Positions 1 through 7,027 are shown, counted from the first letter of the stretch. The stretch is DNA of 10,929 nt from Halanaerobium sp051746665 (GCA_051746665.1 JBNJFG010000071.1:1-10929), one strand, 5' to 3'. Numbers and translations: made by a program. Notes: generated from the letters alone by a model not told the origin.

Positions 1-549
1 ATCCAATTTAGCTAATGCATCTTTAAAACTAGCTAAATCTGTTGGAGGTTCAACATTATTTTCTGCAAGTACTTCTTTATTATAGAATGTAGCATTTGAA
101 CGGTGAACATTAACAGGAATAGAATAATATTCGCCTTCATAAGAAGACATTTCTAAAATCTGTTTATTAAATTTGTCTTTTACTCCCCATTCTTCCAGCA
201 GGCCAGTAATCGGCTGCATCAAACCAGTTTTAACATAGGTGTCAACTAACTCTGCACCACCATGTACCTGGAATGAATCTGGAGGATTTCCACCAACCAT
301 TCTGGTTTTAAGTACGGCCTTAGCGTTAGAACCTGCACCACCAGCTACTGTTGCATTAATAACTTCAACATCAGGATATTCTTCATTGAAAATTTCAATT
401 AAAGCATTTAGACCTTCTTCTTCTCCACCACCGGTCCACCAACTAAAAATTTCAACTTCCTCATCTTGAGCCATAACTGAAAAACTTGAGACAAAAAGCA
501 AAGCCATCACTAATAGAACACTTAACAACATTCTCTTTTTAAATAACAT
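1..549 (-). CDS. ABC transporter sugar-binding protein, glucose/mannose type (C-terminus beyond window)
   Basis: The gene encodes an exported solute-binding protein that would capture a sugar outside the membrane and hand it to an ABC permease. Only the first 183 codons are present; the frame is open to base 1. The ATG at 549 has GGAGGA (557-562) seven bases upstream. Residues 1-27 form a signal peptide: KKR, a hydrophobic core, then a cut near VMA-QD. No lipobox cysteine is seen. The mature start reads EIFSWWTGGGEEEGLNALIE, followed by TVAGGAGSNAKAVLKTRM and GGNPPDSFQVHGGAELVDTY. From memory this pattern is characteristic of family-1 binding proteins of the Thermus glucose/mannose-binding type, so glucose or a related hexose is the likely ligand (inference). 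The permease genes would be expected further left. It appears to be a separate transcription unit from the sugar-acid cluster, because a terminator-like hairpin and a promoter lie between them. Confidence 0.9.
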   Translation of the reverse strand, partial: MLFKKRMLLSVLLVMALLFVSSFSVMAQDEEVEIFSWWTGGGEEEGLNALIEIFNEEYPDVEVINATVAGGAGSNAKAVLKTRMVGGNPPDSFQVHGGAELVDTYVKTGLMQPITGLLEEWGVKDKFNKQILEMSSYEGEYYSIPVNVHRSNATFYNKEVLAENNVEPPTDLASFKDALAKLD

Positions 550-599
550 TTTTTTGTCCTCCTTATTTTTTTATTCAGACTTCAATAAATGTTTAAATA

Positions 600-626
600 A
601 AACTCTGATTTTGACTACCACCTCCA
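600..626 (-). promoter_or_regulatory. Leader element with decoy Shine-Dalgarno, copy 1
   Basis: On the minus strand this 27-base stretch begins TGGAGGTGGT and ends AAAATCAGAGTTT. It contains a near-perfect ribosome-binding sequence, but no start codon follows at a usable distance. The true site of the downstream gene is a second one, about 50 bases further on. The same element, matching at 22 of 27 bases by my hand alignment, lies in the leader of the TRAP binding-protein gene at 6864-6890. A role in ribosome-mediated mRNA 5' stabilisation, as known for STAB-SD sequences in other Firmicutes, is inference. Confidence 0.4.
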
Positions 627-701
627 ATAAGCAAATTTTCTGACTTTTAAAAATTCACTAGATAAAACACAATTCAAATTAAAATCTTCAATCCACTTAT
701 C

Positions 702-710
702 ATTATATCA
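702..710 (-). promoter_or_regulatory. Candidate extended -10 promoter of the ABC sugar-binding protein gene
   Basis: The minus strand reads TGATATAAT here, an exact match to the extended -10 consensus TGnTATAAT. The -35 region 16-18 bases upstream is only A/T-rich and weak, which is typical of extended -10 promoters. Transcription would start near 695 and give a leader of about 145 bases. The 341-base stretch 550-890 holds this promoter, the leader element at 600-626, the hairpin at 798-850 and otherwise featureless AT-rich DNA. Confidence 0.45.
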
Positions 711-797
711 TATCTGTTAAAAATTAAAAGATTATTTTGGAAATTATGAATAATCAGTGGTAGATTAGCTTATTATAAAATTTACTTAAATAATTAA

Positions 798-850
798 ATC
801 TCCTGCCGATAGACAGATTTTGCTGCTCAGTCTATCTAATGACAGGAGAT
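798..850 (-). terminator. Two-tier hairpin after the dehydrogenase gene, probable operon terminator
   Basis: The outer arms ATCTCCTG (798-805) and CAGGAGAT (843-850) pair perfectly, and the inner arms GATAGAC (808-814) and GTCTATC (830-836) pair perfectly. Together they form a long stem with an asymmetric internal bulge. It lies 40 bases past the stop of the dehydrogenase gene. On the minus strand it is followed by TTTAATTATTT, a weak U-rich tail. It is therefore best read as the 3' end of the sugar-acid operon, either terminating transcription or protecting the message. The tail is not a clean run of T, so efficiency is uncertain. Confidence 0.55.
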
Positions 851-890
851 CATATTAATTTTAAAAATATAAATTTTATTAAGTTTTTAA

Positions 891-2006
891 TTAAAAATTA
901 TTGACTTCTGCTTCTGCTTTTTTCATTGCATCAATGATCATCTCTTCAGTTATTTTTAGCGGCATTTTAAGCATTACTGTATCATTGACCGATTTAGCTG
1001 CTGTCTTTACTAAATTACTTTCAGTAAAGGGAAGTCCGAGCCCCTTAAAGGAAGGTACCAATCCGAGCTGATTGAAAAAATCTACTACATCAGCTATATA
1101 GTCCTTAGATTTTTCTTCCAGATAAAGCTGTACAATAATTCCATAACCAACCTTTACACCATGTAAAAGCTGATGTGATTCCGCAATGGCAGTCATTCCA
1201 TTATGGATACCGTGGGCTGCTGCGCCTCGGGAAGTGTTCTGACCCAGACTCTGGATTATTGTGGTCAAATAAATATTTAAATCAATAACTTCTTTTAATT
1301 CTTTTCCAAGCTCATTATTTTCACACTGCTCAACAGCTATAATCGCTTCATTTCTCATCTTATTATATAATATCTCAGCCAAATTCATAGCTACAACTGT
1401 CTCCAGACTGGGATCAGCTATTCCACTAGCTACTGCATTACCCTCATACCATTTAGCAAGGGAATCTAAAATTCCAGATTTTAAATATTTAGCAGGTGCT
1501 GCAGCAATAATTTCAGGATCAACCATTACCAGGCGCGGGTTCTGAGTCATGAAATAATCTCTTTCAAACTGGCCGTCTTCAGTGTAAACCACAGCAAAAG
1601 CTGAGCCAGCTGCACAGGTAGCTGCAATTGTAGGAACTGCCGCAACAGGAAGCTGCAAATCCTCGGCGGCTGCCTTGGCAGTGTCAATTGCCTTGCCTCC
1701 ACCAACTCCAATTATTAGATCAGCATTCATTTTTTCTGCCTTTGCTTTAATCAAATCAATATTTGACTTTGAAACTTCTCCCTTGAAAATATTTTTCTCC
1801 CAATAAATTTCATATTTATCTAAAGACTCAGTCAAATCTTTTTCGGCAGACTTAAGTGCTCTCACACCACCACTGATTAAAACTCTTGCTCCCCATTCAC
1901 TTACATAAGCCCCAGCTTTTTTCAAAATATCTTTTTCATTAATGTATTGAGCCGGAGCTGCCTGTAGATAAGCAGTCTGAGGATTTAAATAACCTTTTTT
2001 AACCAT
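891..2006 (-). CDS. Glycerol-dehydrogenase-like metal-dependent dehydrogenase
   Basis: This 371-residue cytoplasmic protein belongs to the iron-containing/group III alcohol dehydrogenase superfamily, in the GldA/HcxA branch, which usually runs to about 360-370 residues. It should reduce or oxidise a hydroxy/keto group with NAD(P)(H). The dinucleotide-binding turn GVGGGKAIDTAK is at 100-111. The three metal ligands expected from glycerol dehydrogenase are visible as D181 (GILDSLAKWYE), H265 (AAAHGIHNG) and H282 (LLHGVKVGYG). GAGGTG precedes the ATG by about five bases. The gene starts 56 bases after the IlvD/Edd dehydratase and is the last gene of the cluster. Its place in a sugar-acid operon suggests a hydroxy-acid, keto-acid or deoxy-sugar-acid substrate rather than glycerol, but sequence alone does not settle this. 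Fold and cofactor family are well supported; the substrate is open. Confidence 0.88.
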   Translation of the reverse strand: MVKKGYLNPQTAYLQAAPAQYINEKDILKKAGAYVSEWGARVLISGGVRALKSAEKDLTESLDKYEIYWEKNIFKGEVSKSNIDLIKAKAEKMNADLIIGVGGGKAIDTAKAAAEDLQLPVAAVPTIAATCAAGSAFAVVYTEDGQFERDYFMTQNPRLVMVDPEIIAAAPAKYLKSGILDSLAKWYEGNAVASGIADPSLETVVAMNLAEILYNKMRNEAIIAVEQCENNELGKELKEVIDLNIYLTTIIQSLGQNTSRGAAAHGIHNGMTAIAESHQLLHGVKVGYGIIVQLYLEEKSKDYIADVVDFFNQLGLVPSFKGLGLPFTESNLVKTAAKSVNDTVMLKMPLKITEEMIIDAMKKAEAEVNNF

Positions 2007-2062
2007 TTTTTCACCTCATATCAAAAGACTTACAATATATTTACTGAATTTAATGAAAAACT

Positions 2063-3781
2063 TTAACCCATGCCTATATAGGCACCTTTAGCAGCTGGAA
2101 CAGCATGACGGACGTAAAGACCCAAAGTCCCACTGTTAAATTTAAATTCTGGTTTAACCCATTTTTCTTTTCTTGCATCCAAAATCTTTTCGATTTCTAC
2201 CTCTGATTTTTTTTCACCAGCTATGCCAACAATATTTAATTTGCGGGCTGGAATATCAATTTCTATCAGATCATCATTTTCAACTAAAGCAATTGGTCCA
2301 CCATCTACTGCCTCTGGAGAAACATGTCCGATTGCAGGACCGCGAGTAGCACCTGAATAACGACCATCTGTAATTAAGGCGGTCGAAGTATTTAAAACCT
2401 CATCAGAAGCGATTGCCTCACTGGTATAAAACATCTCAGGCATGCCAGTTCCTTTAGGACCCTCATAACGAATTATAACTGCATCACCAGAAACAATATC
2501 ACCTGAAAGCACAGCTTTCAAAGCCTCTTCTTCTGTATCATAAGCCTTTACTTTTCCTATAAATTGATGCATCTCCGGCTCAACTGCAGAATGTTTAATT
2601 ACTGCTCCCATTGGAGCGAGATTCCCTTTTAGGACTGCCAGAGAACCTTCATCATTAATTGGTTCAGCTGTCGGATAAATCACATCATCCGGTAGATTGG
2701 CTGGTGCTTCACTTTCCATATATTCTAAATAGCTGAATTTATCCAGTTCCTCTAAATTTTCTCCCAGTGTCTTACCTGTAACAGTCATCTGATCTAAATG
2801 TAAATAATCCTTAAGTTCCTTCATTACTGCCGGTAGTCCACCTGCATACCAGAAATAATGGGTTGGATACTTACCACTGGTTTTAACATTAACTATAAAA
2901 GGTATTTTGCGATGAATCTGATCAAACTCATTCAAGTCAATTTCAATTCCAAACTCATGCGCAATTGCCGGAATATGTAAGAGGGCATTTGTTGAACCAC
3001 CGATTGCAGCATGTATCATCATCGCGTTTTCAAATGACTTACGGGTAATAATATCAGAAGGCTTAAGTCCTTTTTTAACTAAATCTACTAAATAATGACC
3101 AGCTTCTTTTGTCATCTCTGCCAGAGCAGGACTGGTTGACGGAATTAAAGCTGCTCCTGGTAAAGTCAGACCCAGTGCTTCCGCCATCAGCTGCATTGTT
3201 GAAGCTGTACCCATAAACTGACAGGCACCACAACTTGGACAGGCTGAATACTGATATTCTTTAAATTGATCTTCTGTAATCTCACCCCGCTGCAGTTTAG
3301 CAGAATAGGTTCCTATCATTTCCAGTGTTAAACCATCTGGACCCGGAGCCATTGATCCACCTGGAATATGAACTGCCGGTAAATCAAGGCGCATAATTGA
3401 CATTAAGTGTGCCGGCACAGATTTATCACAGCTGGAAAAAAGAGCCATCCCGTCATAGGGAGCTGCCATCGCCTGAATTTCAACCATATTTGCAATCATT
3501 TCTCTAGAAACCAGAGAATAATTCATTCCATCATGACCCTGAGCAATTCCATCACAGATATCAGAAGTTGTCATTCGACTTCCCATAACATTAATATCTT
3601 TTAATTCATTTTTCAGTAGTGTAACATATTTATCTAAATGAAAACTTCCTGGATGACCATTACCATAAGTATTGGCAATGACAATCTGCATTTTATCTAA
3701 ATCTTCAGCTTTCCAGTCCATTCCCATCCTCAAAGCATCAATTTCTGCTCCCTGTTTTCTGATTTTTTGACTTCTAAGCAA
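2063..3781 (-). CDS. IlvD/Edd-family dehydratase, probable sugar-acid dehydratase
   Basis: This enzyme family removes water from 2,3-dihydroxy or sugar acids using an Fe-S cluster and Mg2+. The start chosen is TTG at 3781: AGGAG at 3791-3795 abuts the upstream ATG (3790) with no spacing but sits nine bases from the TTG, and family members begin near RSQKIRK. This gives 572 residues, close to the usual length. Numbered from that TTG, motifs are DICDGIAQGHDGMNYSL (75-91), SCDKS with C118 and metal-site K120, CPSCGACQFMGTAST (181-195), GGSTNALLH (261-269) and DGRYSGATRG (472-481, candidate catalytic S476). GSFHL at 45-49 stands where biosynthetic IlvD has its first cluster Cys (PCNxHL). The C-terminus ends AKGAYIGMG. 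No other ilv gene is near, and the neighbours are dgoD and a TRAP transporter. An aldonate such as gluconate, xylonate or arabonate is therefore more likely than branched-chain precursors. Exact substrate is unknown. Confidence 0.88.
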   Translation of the reverse strand: MLRSQKIRKQGAEIDALRMGMDWKAEDLDKMQIVIANTYGNGHPGSFHLDKYVTLLKNELKDINVMGSRMTTSDICDGIAQGHDGMNYSLVSREMIANMVEIQAMAAPYDGMALFSSCDKSVPAHLMSIMRLDLPAVHIPGGSMAPGPDGLTLEMIGTYSAKLQRGEITEDQFKEYQYSACPSCGACQFMGTASTMQLMAEALGLTLPGAALIPSTSPALAEMTKEAGHYLVDLVKKGLKPSDIITRKSFENAMMIHAAIGGSTNALLHIPAIAHEFGIEIDLNEFDQIHRKIPFIVNVKTSGKYPTHYFWYAGGLPAVMKELKDYLHLDQMTVTGKTLGENLEELDKFSYLEYMESEAPANLPDDVIYPTAEPINDEGSLAVLKGNLAPMGAVIKHSAVEPEMHQFIGKVKAYDTEEEALKAVLSGDIVSGDAVIIRYEGPKGTGMPEMFYTSEAIASDEVLNTSTALITDGRYSGATRGPAIGHVSPEAVDGGPIALVENDDLIEIDIPARKLNIVGIAGEKKSEVEIEKILDARKEKWVKPEFKFNSGTLGLYVRHAVPAAKGAYIGMG

Positions 3782-3841
3782 TAAAATCATCTCCTAATTA
3801 TTTAAAATTAATATCTAAGTGAAATTCAACTTATAATTTAT

Positions 3842-5131
3842 TTAAGCAAAAGTATTTGGAATAAACATTACTAACTGTGGAAAAGCAATTAAAAGTGCCA
3901 GCACTGCCAGTAAGGTAAATAAAAACGGTAATATTGATTTAACAAGTTCTTCTAAAGTAATATTTGCTACTCCTGTTGCTACATAAAGCACTGTTCCAAC
4001 TGGAGGTGTGATAAGTCCAATCCCAAGGTTGATCGACATAATAACTCCAAAATAAACTGGATCAATACCAACTGATTTCATAACAGGAAGCAGAATTGGA
4101 GCCAAAATTAACATTGCAGGAGTTAAATCCATTACAAAACCAACCAGAAATAGTAAAACATTTGCTATTAATAAAACACCAATTGGACTGCTGGTAATAG
4201 AAGTCAACAAATTAGCCAGGGTAAAGGGAACTCTAGCCATAGTTAGAAGCCAGGCTGTTACCATTGCCATACCACATAAAAATAAGACTATTGCAGTTGT
4301 TTTTGCTGTTGCTAAAAGTATATCAGGTAAATCTTTAAGAGTAATTTCTCTATAGGCAAATAAACCGAGTAATAAAGCTACAAAGGCCGCTACAACTCCA
4401 GCTTCAGTTGCAGTAAAAATACCACCTAAAATACCACCAACAACTAAAACAGGTATAGTCAGGGCCAGCCAGGCTTTTTTGAAAGTCTTCCATAAACGAC
4501 CCAGGCTGAATTCTGCAGGTTGTTCAGTCCCTTCAACATGACCGTAGCCGTGCTTTTTAGTTGTGATATAGGTTGTGACCATTAAAGCCAGCCCTACAAT
4601 AATTCCAGGAATAATCCCCGCTAAAAAAAGCTGTGCAATTGAAGTGTTTGTAATGATTCCATAAAGAATAAAAGGGATACTTGGAGGAATAATAATTCCA
4701 ATTACAGCTGAAGAAGCAGTAATCGCCGCTGAATAATCTGCCGGATAATCCTGTTCAATCATCGGAGGAATTAAGAGGCCACCGATGGCTGCTGTATCAG
4801 CAATTGCAGAACCAGAAATACCACCAAAAAACATACTAGCCAGAATATTAACATGGCCCAGACCACCTGTAATATGGCCAACTATCGCATCGGCAAAGTC
4901 AACCAGACGCTTGGCAATTCCACCTCTGTTCATTACTTCACCTACAAACATAAAAAATGGGATAGCTAAAAGTGGAAAACTATTCATACCTGAAATCATT
5001 TTTGAAGGCAGTACCATAAACGGCAGATCCATTGCCTGCATAATTGCAATATTTGATAAACCAAGGCTAAACACAACCGGAATTCCAGCTAAAACAAATG
5101 TAAAAAGAGTTCCTAAAAAAAGCCAGAGCAT
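3842..5131 (-). CDS. TRAP transporter large membrane subunit (DctM family)
   Basis: This 429-residue, very hydrophobic protein is the transport-catalysing subunit of a Na+-driven TRAP uptake system in the cytoplasmic membrane. Typical DctM proteins are about 425 residues with around 12 membrane spans, and hydrophobic segments cover almost the whole length here. Family-typical stretches are the N-terminal GIPVVFSLGLSN, NSFPLLAIPFFMFVGEVMNRGG, the glycine/serine-rich FFGGISGSAIADTAAIGG, and IIPPSIPFILYG. The late part has DLTPAMLILAPILLPV followed by LGIGLITPPVGTVLY. The ATG overlaps the DctQ stop codon (TAATG), and GGAGGT lies inside the end of the DctQ gene, so the two are probably translationally coupled, as partners that form one complex. 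The IlvD/Edd gene follows after about 50-60 bases with no hairpin, so it is likely co-transcribed. Confidence 0.95.
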   Translation of the reverse strand: MLWLFLGTLFTFVLAGIPVVFSLGLSNIAIMQAMDLPFMVLPSKMISGMNSFPLLAIPFFMFVGEVMNRGGIAKRLVDFADAIVGHITGGLGHVNILASMFFGGISGSAIADTAAIGGLLIPPMIEQDYPADYSAAITASSAVIGIIIPPSIPFILYGIITNTSIAQLFLAGIIPGIIVGLALMVTTYITTKKHGYGHVEGTEQPAEFSLGRLWKTFKKAWLALTIPVLVVGGILGGIFTATEAGVVAAFVALLLGLFAYREITLKDLPDILLATAKTTAIVLFLCGMAMVTAWLLTMARVPFTLANLLTSITSSPIGVLLIANVLLFLVGFVMDLTPAMLILAPILLPVMKSVGIDPVYFGVIMSINLGIGLITPPVGTVLYVATGVANITLEELVKSILPFLFTLLAVLALLIAFPQLVMFIPNTFA

Positions 5132-5655
5132 TATTCAACACCTCCAATATCTTTCATAACATCGAACTTTTCTTTTTCATCTTTAATATATAACTCTATA
5201 TGCTTTTTGATTTTCATCAAATTAATAATAATCATCATCAGACCACTGACTGGAACCACAGAATAAACCAAACTCATTGGAATATAGAGCGCCGGTGAAA
5301 CATTTGTAGCAGAAATAGCCACAATATATCCATAATATGTTATAAAACCTACCACAAGTAAAATTAATAAATCAGAAATTATATTAACTATGTTCTGTGC
5401 TTTAGCAGATTTAATTTTTGCTACAACAAAATTCAAACCAACATGATCATCCGTAGTATAGGCAAAAACTGCCCCCAAAAATGAAATCCAAATAAAAATA
5501 AATCTTGCCAGCTCATCTGCCCACCCCAAAGAACTGTTTAAAATAAAACGAGCAAAAACATTAGCCCCAACAATAATAAACATTATTAAAGTTAATAAAA
5601 TAAGAATATATTTATAAATGCTAGCAAAAAGTGAAATAAAACTTTTATCTTTCAT
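5131..5655 (-). CDS. TRAP transporter small membrane subunit (DctQ family)
   Basis: The small integral-membrane partner of DctM has 174 residues from the ATG at 5655. A GTG at 5664 would add three residues, but it touches the ribosome-binding AAGGGG (5665-5670), whereas the ATG is nine bases away, so the ATG is preferred. Four hydrophobic segments are visible at about 12-35, 48-68, 86-108 and 120-145, matching the four-helix family plan. The conserved stretch after helix 1 reads WADELARFIFIWISFLGA (from W45), with TDDHVGLNF following, both diagnostic of DctQ. Stop and DctM start overlap by one base. A strong hairpin in the roughly 120-base gap upstream probably lowers its expression relative to the binding protein. 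Confidence 0.93.
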   Translation of the reverse strand: MKDKSFISLFASIYKYILILLTLIMFIIVGANVFARFILNSSLGWADELARFIFIWISFLGAVFAYTTDDHVGLNFVVAKIKSAKAQNIVNIISDLLILLVVGFITYYGYIVAISATNVSPALYIPMSLVYSVVPVSGLMMIIINLMKIKKHIELYIKDEKEKFDVMKDIGGVE

Positions 5656-5707
5656 AAACCACACCCCTTTAAAACTCTACTAAAATAATATATTTTCAAA
5701 ACAATTT

Positions 5708-5742
5708 TAATAAAACTATAGGGGGAGTATACTCCCCCTATA
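5708..5742 (-). terminator. 26-bp perfect palindrome with U-rich tail between dctP and dctQM
   Basis: Bases 5717-5742 are a perfect inverted repeat with half-site TATAGGGGGAGTA, giving a GC-rich core of five G-C pairs plus flanking pairs. In the minus direction it is followed by GTTTTATTAAAA, a U-rich tail. It lies 32 bases after the dctP stop codon and about 60 bases before the dctQ start. This is the structure of an intrinsic terminator or 3' stabiliser. Partial read-through would give much more binding protein than membrane subunits, a common arrangement in binding-protein-dependent transport operons (inference). On the plus strand no T-run follows. Confidence 0.75.
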
Positions 5743-5774
5743 ATTACAGCCTAGATCTTAATTTATTATGTTAA

Positions 5775-6782
5775 TTACTGCTGTGCCTGAAATTCTTCTA
5801 CCTGTGCCTGCACATCTTTAATTAATTCCGCACCAATTTCATCTTCAAACTGTTCGTAAACAGGCTGAACTGCTTCCTGGAATGCTGCTTTTTGTTCTGG
5901 AGTTAAGATTGTAACAGTCATAACTTCTTTTAAATCTTCTAAATAAGCGGCATTCATTTCTCTATTGCTTTTTCTGTTATGAAACTTAGCTTCTTCAGCT
6001 GCATCTCTAACTACATGCTGTAGGTCTCCAGGTAACTTATCATAGAACTGCTTGGACATCATAAGTACAAAGGGAGAATAAACATGGCCTGTATCTGTTG
6101 TATATTCCTGAACTTCATAGAAATTCTGAAGATAAATTGTACCCCATGGGTTTTCTTGACCATCAACAACACCCTGCTGCATAGCTGAGAATAATTCACC
6201 AAATGCCATAGGTGTAGGGTTAGCTCCCATTTCTCTCCAGGCTGCTAAGTGCATTGGATTTTCCATAGTTCTAACTTTTAAACCTTCTACATCTTCTGGA
6301 CTTTCAACAGCATTTCTGCTATTTGTTAACTGACGGTATCCATTTTCCCAGAAAGCAAGACCAATTAAGCCTTCATCTTCTAACTGTTTAAGTAAATCCT
6401 GACCAACAGGTCCATCAAGTACATAGTCTGCTGCTTCATTTGTTGGGAATAAGAAAGGAAGATCAAATACTTTAAATCCATTGACAAAAGGAGCGATTGG
6501 AGCTGTTGAAGGACAGGTCATTTCCTGTACACCCATCTGTAAAGCTTCCATCATTTCTCTATCATCACCAAGCTGACTGGAGTGATATAAGTTAACTTCA
6601 ATCTCTCCGTCACTGTTTTCTTCAACTAATTCCTTGAAAAACTCTAAAGATTCATACTGAGCTGATTTATCGTTAAGTCCGATACCAGCATTAATAGTGT
6701 ATTCAGCCGCCATTGATGATACAGAAAAGGTTAAGACTAATAAAAGAGCAAGTGATAAGTTAATAATTAATTTTTTATTCAA
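5775..6782 (-). CDS. TRAP transporter substrate-binding protein (DctP family)
   Basis: This exported protein captures an organic or sugar acid and delivers it to DctQM. It is 335 residues long, which is typical. Residues 1-26 are a signal peptide (NKK, hydrophobic core, cut near SMAA-EY) with no lipobox cysteine. DctP hallmarks are DLPFLFP (107-113), ENGYRQLTN (146-154) and GLKVRTMENPMH (168-179). R171 in that last stretch corresponds to the arginine that clamps the ligand carboxylate; AFGELFSAMQQGVVDGQENPW (193-213) follows. The start is TTG at 6782, supported by AGGAGG (6791-6796) eight bases upstream and by the signal peptide beginning immediately. Position directly downstream of dgoD suggests D-galactonate or a similar aldonate as ligand. 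That assignment is context only, since DctP residues seen here fix a carboxylate but not the sugar. Confidence 0.95.
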   Translation of the reverse strand: MNKKLIINLSLALLLVLTFSVSSMAAEYTINAGIGLNDKSAQYESLEFFKELVEENSDGEIEVNLYHSSQLGDDREMMEALQMGVQEMTCPSTAPIAPFVNGFKVFDLPFLFPTNEAADYVLDGPVGQDLLKQLEDEGLIGLAFWENGYRQLTNSRNAVESPEDVEGLKVRTMENPMHLAAWREMGANPTPMAFGELFSAMQQGVVDGQENPWGTIYLQNFYEVQEYTTDTGHVYSPFVLMMSKQFYDKLPGDLQHVVRDAAEEAKFHNRKSNREMNAAYLEDLKEVMTVTILTPEQKAAFQEAVQPVYEQFEDEIGAELIKDVQAQVEEFQAQQ

Positions 6783-6863
6783 GATAATTTCCTCCTGTAA
6801 GGTTAATTTAATTTTTTTAAGTAACTAATAAAGGTCTTTAAAATAAGCACAAAAAACATTTTT

Positions 6864-6890
6864 AAACTTTAATTTTCATGACCACCTCCA
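6864..6890 (-). promoter_or_regulatory. Leader element with decoy Shine-Dalgarno, copy 2
   Basis: The minus strand reads TGGAGGTGGT followed after four bases by AAAATTAAAGTTT. This is the second copy of the element at 600-626, matching at 22 of 27 bases. It sits 81 bases ahead of the TTG start of dctP, whose own ribosome site is separate (6791-6796). In this copy an ATG does follow, but it opens only a five-codon frame (MKIKV, 6862-6879), and the ATG is not present in copy 1. A role as a ribosome-binding mRNA stabiliser or leader regulator is inference. Confidence 0.4.
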
Positions 6891-6918
6891 GCACATTAAT
6901 TTTTAAAGGGCTTATAGG

Positions 6919-6924
6919 ATTATA
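6919..6924 (-). promoter_or_regulatory. Candidate -10 box for a dctP promoter
   Basis: TATAAT occurs on the minus strand in the 245-base gap between dgoD and dctP. The -35 region at the normal spacing (around 6941-6948) is A/T-rich but unlike TTGACA, so the promoter would be weak or activator-dependent. If used, the message would begin near 6912, with the leader element about 22 bases from its 5' end. It would allow the transporter to be made independently of dgoD. Confidence 0.3.
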
Positions 6925-6941
6925 AACTTGCTCCTGATTTA

Positions 6942-6967
6942 CTTATTTATCTTGATATACCAATAAG
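6942..6967. promoter_or_regulatory. Possible degenerate third regulator operator upstream of dctP
   Basis: On the minus strand TTGGTATATCAA (6952-6963) is a 12-base dyad with one mismatched pair, resembling the core of the two better operators (TGTGATATATCACA). It is nested in the 6-base arms CTTATT and AATAAG (6942-6947 and 6962-6967). It lies just upstream of the -10 box at 6919-6924. The match is partial and AT-rich dyads arise by chance in such DNA. Confidence 0.22.
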
Positions 6968-7020
6968 CCAGTAGTAGGATTATCGATATAAAAGATCTCT
7001 TCTCTATCTACAATAGACAT
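6943..7020 (-). CDS. Possible 25-residue small ORF between dgoD and dctP
   Basis: An ATG seven bases after the dgoD stop opens a frame of 25 codons beginning MSIVDREEIF and ending TTGLLVYQDK. No convincing ribosome-binding site precedes it; the nearest purines are GGTAGAACTAGA. The frame extends back into the dgoD 3' end in a different frame, so its true left end is unclear. The NPTTGLLVY stretch reads like peptides seen in tail-fibre or surface proteins, which might mean a decayed fragment or coincidence. I do not recognise a function. It overlaps the weak operator-like dyad, so the stretch may simply be regulatory DNA. Confidence 0.12.
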   Translation of the reverse strand: MSIVDREEIFYIDNPTTGLLVYQDK

Positions 7021-7027
7021 TCTAGTT

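Noticed and set aside
239..469. Plus-strand 76-codon open frame
   Set aside because: It lies opposite the well-supported sugar-binding protein gene, has low-complexity Ser/Pro-rich content and no ribosome site.
3407..3604. Plus-strand 65-codon open frame
   Set aside because: Antisense shadow of the IlvD/Edd dehydratase, without a recognisable domain or ribosome site.
4562..4570. TGTGATATA half-operator inside dctM
   Set aside because: Only half of the dyad, within conserved coding sequence and not near a promoter.
4785..5159. Plus-strand 124-codon open frame
   Set aside because: Antisense to the strongly conserved DctM start and DctQ end; composition mirrors the opposite strand.
6862..6879. 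Five-codon leader peptide MKIKV behind a strong ribosome site upstream of dctP
   Set aside because: The related leader at 600-626 has no start codon at the matching place, so the conserved part is the Shine-Dalgarno-like element, not a peptide.
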